A stretch of 64,000 bases of DNA. Source: Pseudosulfitobacter pseudonitzschiae. GTDB taxonomy: Bacteria > Pseudomonadota > Alphaproteobacteria > Rhodobacterales > Rhodobacteraceae. A program made the position numbers and the translations under genes. Where the stretch lies: NCBI RefSeq assembly GCF_900129395.1, contig NZ_FQVP01000005.1:310001-374000 (forward strand), written 5' to 3'. The notes under the pieces are model-generated. The model searched no databases, was not told where the DNA came from, and saw only the letters and a program-made list of their open reading frames with translations. Below are positions 26,155 to 34,873 of the stretch, piece by piece. Positions within the stretch are counted from its first letter, which is position 1, and the number at the start of each line of letters is the position of its first letter.

Positions 26155-27326
26155 TGTGGCGTCATATCGCCTCGAACGCGTTGACGTTCATGTTGCTGGC
26201 CATGTTCCTGTTGGGGGGTGTCATCCTGTGGGGCAAGGCGCAGTACGTTCGTACAGGGCCGCTGGCTGAAGCAATTTGCGTGGAAGTGCCGCGTGGGTCG
26301 AGTTTTGATCGTGTGAGCAAAAATTTGGTAGAGCAGGGCGCTGTTTCCAGTGGTCCTATTCTCCGTATCGGCGCCGACTATTCCGCGAAAACAGATGATC
26401 TGAAGTTTGGTAGCTATCTAGTCGAGCCTGGTGCTTCCATGGAAGAGATTGTTGATGTTCTTACCCGTGGCGGGGCCAGCACCTGCGGAACCGAGGTCGT
26501 CTATCGCATCGGTGTGAACCGGGTGTCGGTTCAGGTGCGTGAGCTGGACCCTGCGACCAGCAAGTTCGTTGAGCGGGCCGAATTCGATCAAACAGCCGAG
26601 GAGATTCCCGAGGTTTACACCGAAGTGAAAGCCAAGCCGGATACACGGTTTCGCGTTGCTGTGGCCGAGGGTGTGACCAGCTGGCAGGTGACCGAAGGGT
26701 TGCGCAGCATGGATGTGCTGGAGGGCGAGGTGCCGGAGGTGCCTGCCGAGGGGTCGCTGGCCCCCGACAGCTATGAGGTGCGCCCTGGTGATGATCGTGC
26801 AGCCCTTTTGGCGCAGATGGAAGCGGCGCAGGAGGTTCTGGTGGCCGCGGCATGGGAAGGGCGTGACGAGGGTCTGCCTGTGACCACGCCGGAAGAGTTG
26901 CTGATCCTTGCGTCGATCATCGAGAAGGAAACCGGCGTGCCCGAAGAGCGCCGTCAGGTGGCCAGCGTGTTCGTGAACCGTCTGAACCAGGGAATGCGTC
27001 TGCAGACCGATCCCACGGTGATCTATGGCATCACCAAGGGCGAGGGTGTGCTGGGTCGTGGTTTGCGCCAGTCGGAATTGCGCAAGGCGACGCCGTGGAA
27101 CACCTATGTGATCCAAGGGTTGCCGCCGACCCCGATTGCCAACCCCGGACGGGCCAGCCTGGAGGCTGCAGCGCGGCCGGACAACACCGATTTCGTGTTC
27201 TTCGTGGCTGATGGCAGTGGCGGGCATGCCTTTGCCACCACGCTGGAAGAGCACAACCGGAACGTGGCTGAATGGCGCAAGATCGAAGCGCAACAGCCAG
27301 CGCAGCAACCGGCGCAGGACAATTGA
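26154..27326 (+). CDS. mltG: Endolytic peptidoglycan transglycosylase MltG (YceG-like)
   Basis: 390 residues. One N-terminal membrane helix (ALTFMLLAMFLLGGVILWG) anchors it in the inner membrane. The YceG-like domain has ILASIIEKETGVPEERRQVA with the catalytic glutamate, VFVNRLNQGMRLQTDPTVIY, then LPPTPIANPGRASLEAAARP. It cuts nascent glycan strands internally and is thought to set strand length. It overlaps fabF by one base, the standard neighbourhood. A tail of Q, A and P repeats ends the protein. Confidence 0.95.
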   Translation: MWRHIASNALTFMLLAMFLLGGVILWGKAQYVRTGPLAEAICVEVPRGSSFDRVSKNLVEQGAVSSGPILRIGADYSAKTDDLKFGSYLVEPGASMEEIVDVLTRGGASTCGTEVVYRIGVNRVSVQVRELDPATSKFVERAEFDQTAEEIPEVYTEVKAKPDTRFRVAVAEGVTSWQVTEGLRSMDVLEGEVPEVPAEGSLAPDSYEVRPGDDRAALLAQMEAAQEVLVAAAWEGRDEGLPVTTPEELLILASIIEKETGVPEERRQVASVFVNRLNQGMRLQTDPTVIYGITKGEGVLGRGLRQSELRKATPWNTYVIQGLPPTPIANPGRASLEAAARPDNTDFVFFVADGSGGHAFATTLEEHNRNVAEWRKIEAQQPAQQPAQDN

Positions 27327-27397
27327 TTGCCCCGCCCAATCGTTAAGTTTTCGTAATGATAACGGACGGTTGGGCGGCGCTGTTCAAGCCCTCGGAC

Positions 27398-27426
27398 TTG
27401 ACTTTGCGCACGGTCTGATGTAGAAC
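27398..27426 (+). promoter_or_regulatory. Candidate promoter ahead of the GTA cluster
   Basis: TTGACT (27398-27403) and TAGAAC (27421-27426) are exactly 17 nt apart. Transcription would start near 27433, only about 20 nt before a strong terminator and about 105 nt before g1. It could be the GTA promoter with an attenuator, or make a short RNA. Confidence 0.4.
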
Positions 27427-27451
27427 TTGTGACATGCTGGAAGACATGGGC

Positions 27452-27487
27452 AAACGGCCCCGAGGGTGACCTCGGCGGCCGTTTTTT
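27452..27487 (+). terminator. Intrinsic terminator between mltG and the GTA cluster
   Basis: AACGGCC-CCGAGG pairs with CCTCGG-C-GGCCGTT (one bulged C, loop GTGA) and is followed by six T. It ends mltG transcription, or acts as a leader terminator for GTA g1, which starts 52 nt later. Confidence 0.85.
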
Positions 27488-27538
27488 CGTGTTTCTCTCG
27501 TGCGGGGGCACATACCCAAGAGAGGTGAATGACCAGTC

Positions 27539-27880
27539 ATGATCATCATTACCCCAGATGAGGACGCCGCGCAGATCCAACAGGCATTGGGCACGGTTTA
27601 CCGTGAGCTTGGCGAACTCAGAGAGCAGCTTGCCGCCTTGAAAGAGGAGGCGCGGGACCGGGGGGATGCGGATGCAAAAGATGTCAGGGCGACGGTCGCT
27701 TCGCTGCGATCGTCGCTTGAGACCTGTATGAAACTGGAGACTCAAGTTGCAGAATGTCGACGTAAACAATCACACATCGCCCAAGGCGGCTATGCACTCG
27801 ACCTTGACGCCGCACGGGCTGAGGTCGGGTGCCGACTTGCTCGCTTGCGCAACTGTGCAAGAGCAGGCCAAGTTTCTTGA
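27539..27880 (+). CDS. GTA g1, small terminase-like protein
   Basis: 113 residues, mostly helical and charged, with coiled-coil character (LGELREQLAALKEEARDRGD, LRSSLETCMKLETQVAECRR). In Rhodobacter the g1 product acts as a small terminase lacking a specific DNA-binding domain, which fits random packaging. The position directly before the large terminase supports this. It overlaps g2 by up to 89 nt depending on the g2 start. The upstream ribosome binding site (AGAGGTG) is modest and lies rather far away. Confidence 0.75.
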   Translation: MIIITPDEDAAQIQQALGTVYRELGELREQLAALKEEARDRGDADAKDVRATVASLRSSLETCMKLETQVAECRRKQSHIAQGGYALDLDAARAEVGCRLARLRNCARAGQVS

Positions 27881-29162
27881 CGATATTGGCGAGGGGGGGC
27901 TTTGTGCCCTCCCTTTTCTGTTCGAGTTCTGGGCGATGCCGCATCAGTTGCCGCCAGAGGGGGACTGGCGGGCCTGGGTGATCCTGGGCGGGCGTGGTGC
28001 GGGCAAGACGCGGGCCGGTGCCGAGTGGGTGCGCAGCAAGGTCGAGGGGGCGCGGCCGTTTGATGAGGGCGCGTGTCGGCGCGTGGCGCTGGTGGGCGAG
28101 ACACAGGATCAGGTGCGCGAGGTGATGATCTTTGGCGAAAGCGGGATCATGGCCTGTTCACCGCCCGACCGTCGGCCCAAGTGGATCGCCACGCGCAATC
28201 GGCTGGAATGGCCCAATGGCGCGGTGGCGACGGTGCATTCGGCGCATGATCCTGACGGGTTGCGCGGGCCGCAGTTTGATGCGGCCTGGGTGGACGAGCT
28301 GGCCAAGTGGAAAAAGTCGGAAGAGGCGTGGGACCAGTTGCAGTTTGCGCTCCGCCTGGGCGATCAGCCGCAGGTCTGTGTGACGACGACGCCGCGCAAT
28401 GTGGGGGTGTTGAAGGCGCTGCTTGAGGCGCCATCGACCGTGACCAGCCATGCGCCGACAGAAGCGAACCGCGCCAACCTGGCGAAGAGTTTTCTGGAGG
28501 AAGTGCGGGCGCGTTATGCAGGGACGCGGCTGGGGCGGCAGGAACTGGACGGCGTGTTGCTGGCAGACGCGGAGGGGGCGCTGTGGACTTCGGCGGGCCT
28601 GAGTGCGGTGCGGGTGGCCAAGGCACCCGAACTGGACCGCGTGGTGGTGGCGCTGGACCCTGCGACGACCAATGGCAAGGGATCTGACGAATGCGGGATC
28701 GTGGTGGTGGGGGCGCAGACCCAAGGGCCGCCCGAGACCTGGCGGGCCTATGTGCTGGCGGACCGGACGGTGAAGGGGGCCAGCCCTGCAGAATGGGCGC
28801 GGGCGGCGATCCGTGCGCGGGATGAGTTCAATGCGGACAGGCTGGTGGCCGAGGTCAATCAGGGCGGGCAGATGGTGGGCGAGGTGATCCGGCAGGTGGA
28901 CCCGCTGGTGCCCTACAAAGCGGTCCATGCGAGCCGGGGCAAGGTGGCGCGGGCCGAGCCGGTGGCGGCGCTGTATGAGCAGGGGCGGGTGCATCATGCG
29001 GGACCGCTGGATGCGCTGGAGGACCAGATGGTGAAGATGACCGCGCGGGGGTACGAGGGTGCGGGGTCGCCTGACCGCGTGGACGCACTGGTGTGGGCGC
29101 TGCACGAGCTGATGATCGTGCCTGCGACAGAGTGGCGGAGACCCGGCGTACGGTCGCTTTGA
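27792..29162 (+). CDS. GTA g2, large terminase (DNA packaging ATPase/nuclease)
   Basis: 456 residues from the ATG at 27792. The Walker A motif is GGRGAGKT at 66-73, and the Walker B-like element is FDAAWVDELAKW. The C-terminal nuclease starts near VVVALDPATTNGKGSDECGI, where the first aspartate is a typical metal ligand. It pumps DNA into the GTA head and cuts it at headful length. The start is uncertain: TTG at 27747 and later codons are also in frame, and all overlap g1. Confidence 0.93.
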   Translation: MHSTLTPHGLRSGADLLACATVQEQAKFLDDIGEGGLCALPFLFEFWAMPHQLPPEGDWRAWVILGGRGAGKTRAGAEWVRSKVEGARPFDEGACRRVALVGETQDQVREVMIFGESGIMACSPPDRRPKWIATRNRLEWPNGAVATVHSAHDPDGLRGPQFDAAWVDELAKWKKSEEAWDQLQFALRLGDQPQVCVTTTPRNVGVLKALLEAPSTVTSHAPTEANRANLAKSFLEEVRARYAGTRLGRQELDGVLLADAEGALWTSAGLSAVRVAKAPELDRVVVALDPATTNGKGSDECGIVVVGAQTQGPPETWRAYVLADRTVKGASPAEWARAAIRARDEFNADRLVAEVNQGGQMVGEVIRQVDPLVPYKAVHASRGKVARAEPVAALYEQGRVHHAGPLDALEDQMVKMTARGYEGAGSPDRVDALVWALHELMIVPATEWRRPGVRSL

Positions 29163-29206
29163 TCGGTATTAACACTTTGTTGGCATAGTGCCCTCAACGC
29201 CGACAT

Positions 29207-29328
29207 CACCCGGCTCGGACGGGTGGTGTTGGTCCCGACTTAGACATCAAGGCGTGGCTTGGACGGTCGGCGGTGATCCCGCCGACGCAAGAGGGCTGCG
29301 GGGTGGTTGGCACCGGTTGCGCCAACCA
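29207..29328 (+). promoter_or_regulatory. Structured gap between large terminase and portal genes
   Basis: The 188-nt gap, the largest within the GTA cluster, holds three stem-loops. They are CACCC/GGGTG (29207-29225), GTCGGCGG/CCGCCGAC around 5 nt (29266-29286), and TGGTTGGC/GCCAACCA around 9 nt (29304-29328). None has a T-run. RNA processing, stability or delayed portal translation are possible roles. Confidence 0.4.
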
Positions 29329-29350
29329 AGGACAGGTGAGGAGCGAAGCG

Positions 29351-30535
29351 ATGGTCCTGGATTTCTTTCGACGCGGTGGCGGGCAGGATGCGCCGCAGCA
29401 AAAGGCCAGCGCGACGGGGCCTGTGGTGGCCTATCAGACCTCGGGGCGCGTGGCCTGGAGCCCGCGCGATACCGTGTCGCTGACGCGCACGGGGTTCAGC
29501 GGCAATCCGGTTGGGTTTCGCTGTGTTAAGCTGATTGCCGAGGCGGCGGCCGCGCTGCCGCTGGTGGTGCAGGACGACGTGCAACGCTATGACGTGCATC
29601 CGCTGTTGCAACTGGTGACGCGGCCCAACGCGGCGCAGGGGCGGGCCGAGATGCTGGAGGCGCTGTACGGGCAGTTGCTGTTGTCGGGCAATGGCTATGT
29701 CGAGGCGGTGTCGGGTGGCAGCGGCGTGCCGCAAGAGCTGCATGTACTGCGCAGTGACCGCATGAGCGTGGTGCCGGGGGGCGATGGCTGGCCTGTGGCC
29801 TATGAATACGCGGTGGGCGGGCGCAAGCACCGGTTCGATGCCAGCGGTGCGCCTGCTCCGGTGTGCCATATCAAGAGCTTTCACCCGCAGGACGACCATT
29901 ACGGGTTCAGCCCGATGCAGGCGGCGGCGATGGCGCTGGATGTGCACAACAGTGCAAGCCGCTGGTCCAAGGCGCTGTTGGACAATGCGGCACGGCCCAG
30001 CGGGGCGATTGTCTATCGCGCGGCCGAAGGACAAGGCAGCCTGAGTTCGGATCAATATGACCGGCTGGTGAGCGAGATGGAAAGCCATCATCAGGGCGCG
30101 CGCAATGCGGGGCGGCCGATGCTGCTGGAAGGCGGTTTGGACTGGAAGCCGATGGGGTTTTCACCCAGCGATATGGAGTTCCAGAAGACCAAGGAAAGTG
30201 CCGCGCGCGAGATCGCGCTGGCCTTTGGTGTGCCGCCGATGCTGCTGGGGATTCAGGGGGATGCGACCTATGCCAACTATCAGGAGGCGAACCGCGCGTT
30301 TTTCCGGCTGACGGTGCTGCCGCTGGCGACGCGGGTGACGGCGGCGCTGGCTGAATGGTTGGGGCAGTTCAGCGGCGATGCGGTGGTGTTGAAGCCCGAT
30401 CTGGATCAGGTGCCGGCACTGGCCGCCGAGCGCGACGCGCAATGGGCGCGGGTGGCGGGGGCGGATTTCCTGAGCGATGCGGAAAAGCGCAGTCTGTTGG
30501 GCCTGCCTGCCGCGCAGGATGGCGACGATGCCTGA
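29351..30535 (+). CDS. GTA g3, HK97-type portal protein
   Basis: 394 residues. Portal-family features include NPVGFRCVKLIAEAAAALPL near residue 50, LLLSGNGYVEAVSGGSGVPQ, and AREIALAFGVPPMLLGIQGD in the C-terminal half. The portal forms the 12-subunit ring through which DNA enters the head. The ATG at 29351 follows GTGAGGAGCG. The stop overlaps the g3.5 start. Confidence 0.95.
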   Translation: MVLDFFRRGGGQDAPQQKASATGPVVAYQTSGRVAWSPRDTVSLTRTGFSGNPVGFRCVKLIAEAAAALPLVVQDDVQRYDVHPLLQLVTRPNAAQGRAEMLEALYGQLLLSGNGYVEAVSGGSGVPQELHVLRSDRMSVVPGGDGWPVAYEYAVGGRKHRFDASGAPAPVCHIKSFHPQDDHYGFSPMQAAAMALDVHNSASRWSKALLDNAARPSGAIVYRAAEGQGSLSSDQYDRLVSEMESHHQGARNAGRPMLLEGGLDWKPMGFSPSDMEFQKTKESAAREIALAFGVPPMLLGIQGDATYANYQEANRAFFRLTVLPLATRVTAALAEWLGQFSGDAVVLKPDLDQVPALAAERDAQWARVAGADFLSDAEKRSLLGLPAAQDGDDA

Positions 30536-30752
30536 GGGGCCGGTGCTGGAGCGGTTCGAATGTGCGCCGGGGTTGCGGTTGCAGGCGCACGAGCGGGTGA
30601 CACAGATTCATCTGGAGAACATTGCCCGCCGTCTGGACCGGCTGGACGAGACCATGGAGCGGCTGGAGCGGCGGTTGTGGCTGACGGTGTACGGCGTGGT
30701 CGCGGTGATTTTGGCGCAGGCGCTGCAATCTTTTCTGGTGGCGACACCATGA
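30528..30752 (+). CDS. GTA g3.5, small protein with one membrane helix
   Basis: 74 residues: a charged helical part (LENIARRLDRLDETMERLER) and a hydrophobic C-terminal segment (LTVYGVVAVILAQALQSFLV). It occupies the position of g3.5 in RcGTA. The ATG at 30528 overlaps the portal stop by 8 nt; an in-frame ATG at 30519 is an alternative. The function is not established. Confidence 0.75.
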   Translation: MPEGPVLERFECAPGLRLQAHERVTQIHLENIARRLDRLDETMERLERRLWLTVYGVVAVILAQALQSFLVATP

Positions 30753-30775
30753 GCGGACAAACAAAGGAGTGGGCC

Positions 30776-31339
30776 ATGAGCGTGGAGACTGGACTGGAAA
30801 CGAAATTCGCCCGTTTCGGCGAAGGCTTGCAGGTGCAGGACGGGGCGGTGATCGAAGGCTATGCCAGTCTGTTCGGGGCCTGTGATCAGGGCGGCGACGT
30901 GGTGGCCAAAGGGGCCTATGCCGCATCGCTCAAGGCGCTGGTGGCATCGGGGCGCAAGGTCAAGATGCTGTGGCAGCATGATCCGTCCCAGCCCATCGGC
31001 GTGTGGGACGAGGTGCGCGAGGACGCCACGGGGCTGTGGGTCAAGGGCCGGTTGCTGGACAGTGTCGAGAAGGGCCGCGAGGCCGCGTCGCTGATTGCAG
31101 CGGGGGCCATTGACGGGCTGAGCATCGGTTATCGGACGGTGCGGGCGGCGAAGAATGACAAGGGCCAGCGGCTCTTGACGGAACTGGAGCTTTGGGAGGT
31201 GTCGCTGGTGACATTCCCGATGCTGCCCAGTGCGCGTGTGGCTGGCAAAGCGGGCGACATGCTGCCTGACGAAGCTGCGGCACTGCGCGGAATGGCGGCG
31301 GCCTTTGAGGACGTGCGCACAAGGCTGATGCGCACGTAA
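30776..31339 (+). CDS. GTA g4, HK97-family prohead protease
   Basis: 187 residues from the ATG at 30776, preferred because AAAGGAG is 7 nt upstream; an ATG at 30749 overlapping g3.5 is the alternative. The family's catalytic histidine is H68 in KMLWQHDPSQPIG, and the serine is S116 in AIDGLSIGYRTV. It trims the capsid protein N-terminus during head maturation. The next gene encodes its substrate. Confidence 0.93.
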   Translation: MSVETGLETKFARFGEGLQVQDGAVIEGYASLFGACDQGGDVVAKGAYAASLKALVASGRKVKMLWQHDPSQPIGVWDEVREDATGLWVKGRLLDSVEKGREAASLIAAGAIDGLSIGYRTVRAAKNDKGQRLLTELELWEVSLVTFPMLPSARVAGKAGDMLPDEAAALRGMAAAFEDVRTRLMRT

Positions 31340-31375
31340 GTCGCGTCTGAACTGCAATCAACCAAGGACATGCGG

Positions 31376-32554
31376 ATGAGCAAGACCGAGATCAAGGCTC
31401 GGACCGGGGAAGATCTGTCTCCGGTTCAGGAAGTCACGCGGGCCGTCAATGGCTTTGTCAGCGATTTCAAGGGCTTTCAGGCTGACATTGAGATGAAACT
31501 TCAACAAACAGAAGAGCGACTGACCATGCTGGACCGGAAACAAATGACACCTGCGCGCCCCCCTTTGGCGGGCGCTGTGGACACAGGCGCGCCGCATCAG
31601 AAGGCGTTCAATGCCTATCTGCGGACGGGTGACGATGACGGGCTGCGCGGCCTGGAGATGGAGGTGAAATCGCTGTCGACCGCGGTGAACAGCGATGGGG
31701 GTTATCTGGTGGACCCGCAGACGGCGGACACGGTGAAGTCGGTTTTGAATGCGACCGCATCGGTGCGTTCGATTGCGTCGGTGGTGAATGTCGAGGCGAC
31801 GACATTCGACGTGCTGGTCGATCACACGGATGTGGGTGCGGGTTGGGCCACGGAAACGGGTGCCGTGTCGGAAACCGATACGCCGCAGATCGACCGGATC
31901 ACCATCCCGCTGCATGAATTGTCGGCGCTGCCCAAGGCGTCGCAGCGGTTGCTGGATGACAGTGCGTTCGACATCGAAGGCTGGCTGGCCGGGCGCATTG
32001 CGGACAAGTTTTCGCGGGCCGAGGCGGCAGCCTTTGTCAACGGTGATGGTGTGGACAAGCCCAAGGGGTTCCTGGCCCATCCGAAGGTTGCGAACGGCAG
32101 TTGGTCGTGGGGCAGCATCGGCTATGAGACGACGGGCATTGACGGGATTGTCACGCCTGACGCGATCATTGGCCTGGTCTATGCGCTGGGGGCGCAATAC
32201 CGCGCCGGCGCGAGTTTTGTCATGAACTCGAAAACCGCAGGCATCGTGCGCAAGCTGAAGGACAGCGACGGGCGGTTCCATTGGTCTGACGGCATGGGGG
32301 CGGGGCAGCCTGCGACCTTGCTGGGCTATCCGGTGCTGGTGGCCGAGGACATGCCGGATGCAGCGGACGAAGGCTTTGCCATTGCCTTTGGCAACTTTGC
32401 GGCGGGCTACACCATCGCGGAACGTCCCGACCTGCGCATTCTGCGCGATCCGTTCAGCGCCAAGCCGCATGTGCTGTTCTACGCGACCAAGCGCGTCGGC
32501 GGCGATGTCAGCGACTTTGCCGCGATCAAGCTGCTGAAATTCGCCGTCTCTTAA
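31376..32554 (+). CDS. GTA g5, HK97-fold major capsid protein
   Basis: 392 residues. The N-terminal 100 residues are charged and helical (TRAVNGFVSDFKGFQADIEM), the part expected to be removed by the protease. The mature part shows HK97-fold signatures: STAVNSDGGYLVDPQTADTV, ASVVNVEATTFDVLVDHTDV, LHELSALPKASQRLLDDSAF and HVLFYATKRVGGDVSDFAAI at the end. The ATG at 31376 has AAGGA 7 nt upstream; the ATG at 31370 is too close to it. Confidence 0.96.
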   Translation: MSKTEIKARTGEDLSPVQEVTRAVNGFVSDFKGFQADIEMKLQQTEERLTMLDRKQMTPARPPLAGAVDTGAPHQKAFNAYLRTGDDDGLRGLEMEVKSLSTAVNSDGGYLVDPQTADTVKSVLNATASVRSIASVVNVEATTFDVLVDHTDVGAGWATETGAVSETDTPQIDRITIPLHELSALPKASQRLLDDSAFDIEGWLAGRIADKFSRAEAAAFVNGDGVDKPKGFLAHPKVANGSWSWGSIGYETTGIDGIVTPDAIIGLVYALGAQYRAGASFVMNSKTAGIVRKLKDSDGRFHWSDGMGAGQPATLLGYPVLVAEDMPDAADEGFAIAFGNFAAGYTIAERPDLRILRDPFSAKPHVLFYATKRVGGDVSDFAAIKLLKFAVS

Positions 32555-32718
32555 TCGGGGTGGTGGATGGCGCGGGGGGCGTTGGTTTCCCCGCGTTGGC
32601 CGGGCGTGTGCCCTTTTGACAGGCCAGCGTTGTCTAGCTGCTCCCCTCCGTCTGAGCAACGCGGGCTGGTGTGCGTCCGGCTCTGATCTTTGAGGGGCCG
32701 GAATTTTGGAGATGTTCC

Positions 32719-33318
32719 ATGATGTTGATCGAAGAAACCACGGTGCCTGACGCGGGCCTGCCGGTGGATGAATTCAAAGCGCATTTGCGTCTGGGAACCG
32801 GATTTGGCGCGGGATCGCTGCAGGACGAGCTGTTGATAAGCTTCTTGCGGGCAGCAATGGCGGCGGTGGAGGCGCGCACGGGCAAGGTCCTGTTGCAGCG
32901 TGGTTTCAGCTGGTCGTTGACCCGCTGGCGGGACCGTGAGGCGGCAAACATTCCGGTGGCGCCGGTGGTGGCTGTGACCCGTGTCGAGATCGTGGACCGG
33001 TTGGGGGTGCGCAGCGAGGTGCCCGCGGCGCACTACTGGCTGGAGCAGGACGGACAGCGGCCCCAGCTGCGCCCGGTGGGTACATTGCTGCCTGCGATTC
33101 CCGCGGCGGGTTCGGTCGTGATCGGCTTTGACGCGGGATACGGCGCCACATGGGGCGAGGTGCCCGCGGATCTGCAGCAGGCGGTTTTGCTGCTGGCGGC
33201 GCATTACTACGAATTCCGCAATGAAACGACGCTGAGCGAGGGTTGTATGCCCTTTGGCGTCAGCAGCCTGATCGAGCGGTATCGCACGTTCCGCGTCTGG
33301 TCCGGGGGGGTGGCATGA
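32719..33318 (+). CDS. GTA g6, head-tail connector protein
   Basis: 199 residues. It matches phage gp6/phiE125 gp8-type adaptors that sit below the portal: ETTVPDAGLPVDEFKAHLRL, ISFLRAAMAAVEARTGKVLL and AVLLLAAHYYEFRNETTLSE. The ATG at 32719 follows TGGAGATG. A 164-nt gap precedes it with no convincing terminator. The stop overlaps the g7 start (ATGA). Confidence 0.9.
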   Translation: MMLIEETTVPDAGLPVDEFKAHLRLGTGFGAGSLQDELLISFLRAAMAAVEARTGKVLLQRGFSWSLTRWRDREAANIPVAPVVAVTRVEIVDRLGVRSEVPAAHYWLEQDGQRPQLRPVGTLLPAIPAAGSVVIGFDAGYGATWGEVPADLQQAVLLLAAHYYEFRNETTLSEGCMPFGVSSLIERYRTFRVWSGGVA

Positions 33319-33653
33319 AGCTGCCGCGTTTGAACCGCCAGCTTATCCTGGAGACGCCCGTGCGGGTGTCTGACGGGGCGGGGGGATATGCGCAGAGCTG
33401 GACCGTGCTGGGCGTGCTGTGGGCGCAGGTTTTGCCGCGCACGGGGCGCGAGGCGGCGGCGGGGCCTGTGGCGGTGTCCAGGGTGTCCTATCGCATCATC
33501 GTGCGGGGCGCGCCCGAGGGCCACCCCGAGCGGCCGGCGGCGGAACAGCGGTTTCGGGATGGGGCGCGGGTGTTTCGCATCACGGCGGTGGCCGAGCATG
33601 ATCCCGAGGGACGCTATTTGACCTGTTTCGCAGATGAGGAGGTGGCGACATGA
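33315..33653 (+). CDS. GTA g7, head-tail adaptor (stopper)
   Basis: 112 residues. The beta-rich SPP1 gp16-like head-tail joining fold is suggested by LNRQLILETPVRVSDGAGGY, WAQVLPRTGREAAAGPVAV and RVFRITAVAEHDPEGRYLT. It overlaps g6 and g8 by ATGA. It closes the connector and joins the tail. Confidence 0.88.
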   Translation: MKLPRLNRQLILETPVRVSDGAGGYAQSWTVLGVLWAQVLPRTGREAAAGPVAVSRVSYRIIVRGAPEGHPERPAAEQRFRDGARVFRITAVAEHDPEGRYLTCFADEEVAT

Positions 33654-34060
33654 GCTATGGTGTATCGGCTGCGCTGCAAGGCGCGATTTACGAGGCTTTG
33701 ACAGCATCGACCGCGGTCACGGACCTGGTTGGGACGGACATTTACGATGCGGTGCCCACGGGAACTGTCCCGTCGCTGTATGTCAGCATCGGGGCCGAGA
33801 CCGCACAGGCGGCCAATGACAAGACCGGCACCGGTGCGCTGCACGATGTGCGGATTGCAGTTGTCACGGATGTGCAGGGCTTTGCCGCAGCCAAGGCGGT
33901 GGCGACAGCGGTCAGTGACACGTTGCACGGTGCCGACCTGACGCTGACGCGTGGCAGGCTGATTTACCTGAATTTCGACCGCGCGGTGGCGGACCGCAGC
34001 GATGCGGGTGCGGGACGGATGATTGCCCTGCGGTTCAAGGCCCGCGTCGAAGACGCATGA
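33650..34060 (+). CDS. GTA g8, tail terminator (DUF3168 family)
   Basis: 136 residues with the DUF3168 pattern: VSAALQGAIYEALTASTAVT, VGTDIYDAVPTGTVPSLYVS, then DVRIAVVTDVQGFAAAKAVA. In RcGTA this protein caps the tail tube at the head side. It starts within the g7 stop (ATGA). 75 nt separate it from g9. Confidence 0.9.
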   Translation: MSYGVSAALQGAIYEALTASTAVTDLVGTDIYDAVPTGTVPSLYVSIGAETAQAANDKTGTGALHDVRIAVVTDVQGFAAAKAVATAVSDTLHGADLTLTRGRLIYLNFDRAVADRSDAGAGRMIALRFKARVEDA

Positions 34061-34135
34061 TGTGACGCGCGTTGGGGGCGCATGACCTGGCGCGTGACGA
34101 GAAAGTTTAACCTTTTGCCCTGATTGGAGAATTTC

Positions 34136-34549
34136 ATGGCTGCTCAGAATGGAAAAGACCTGTTGGTCAAGGTGGATATGACCTCGGACGGTCAGTTCGA
34201 GACGATTGCGGGCCTGCGGGCCACGCGCGTCAGTTTCAATGCCGAAACGGTGGATGTGACCAGTCTGGAAAGCCAGGGCGGCTGGCGCGAGTTGCTGGCG
34301 GGGGCAGGCGTGCGGTCGTGCAGCATCAGCGGCGCGGGTGTGTTCAAGGACGAAGGCACGGACGAGCGCGCGCGCCAGTTGTTCTTTGACGGTGAAGTGC
34401 CGGATTTCCAGATCATCATTCCCGATTTCGGTGTGATCGAAGGTCCGTTTCAGGTGACGGCCATTGAATACGCGGGCAGCCACAATGGCGAGGCGACCTA
34501 TGAGATGTCGCTGGCGTCGGCCGGTTTGCTGACTTTTGTGGCGCTGTGA
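34136..34549 (+). CDS. GTA g9, major tail (tube) protein
   Basis: 137 residues. Tube-protein motifs: GKDLLVKVDMTSDGQFETIA, ETVDVTSLESQGGWRELLAG, VRSCSISGAGVFKDEGTDER, and the final strand GEATYEMSLASAGLLTFVAL. The start at 34136 follows TTGGAGA. It forms the hexameric rings of the tail tube. Strong expression is expected and the gene has its own small leader. Confidence 0.93.
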   Translation: MAAQNGKDLLVKVDMTSDGQFETIAGLRATRVSFNAETVDVTSLESQGGWRELLAGAGVRSCSISGAGVFKDEGTDERARQLFFDGEVPDFQIIIPDFGVIEGPFQVTAIEYAGSHNGEATYEMSLASAGLLTFVAL

Positions 34550-34555
34550 TCTGAC

Positions 34556-34873
34556 ATGGCCAATCCGTGGAGGGGAGACGTGGCGCTGACCATCAATGGA
34601 CAGCGGCATGTGATGCGCCTGACCCTGGGTGCGCTGGCGTCGCTTGAGGCGGCGCTGGAGACCGGATCGCTGGTGGCGCTGGTCGAGCGGTTCGAGAGCG
34701 GTGCGTTCTCTACCCGCGATGTGCTGGTCCTGCTGGGCGCGGGGTTGGAGGGGGGCGGCTGTGATCTGTCACCCGCCGCGCTGGCGCAGGCCGAGATAGA
34801 GGGCGGGCCGATGGCGGCGGCAAGGGCGGCGGCAGAGTTGCTGGCGCGTGCCTTTGTGGTGCCCGCAGCATGA
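34556..34873 (+). CDS. GTA g10, tail assembly chaperone-like protein
   Basis: 105 residues: LTINGQRHVMRLTLGALASL followed by an alanine- and leucine-rich helical part (VEGRFESG-like loop, VLVLLGAGLEGGG). This matches the 'gene transfer agent family protein' type. Position between tube and tape measure fits a tail assembly chaperone. The stop overlaps g10.1 as ATGA without a slippery heptamer. Confidence 0.85.
   Translation: MANPWRGDVALTINGQRHVMRLTLGALASLEAALETGSLVALVERFESGAFSTRDVLVLLGAGLEGGGCDLSPAALAQAEIEGGPMAAARAAAELLARAFVVPAA

Noticed and set aside
27343-27357. TTAA-N7-TAAT upstream of GTA g1 as a CtrA box
   Set aside because: The second half does not match TTAA, and it lies upstream of the candidate promoter; too weak to claim.
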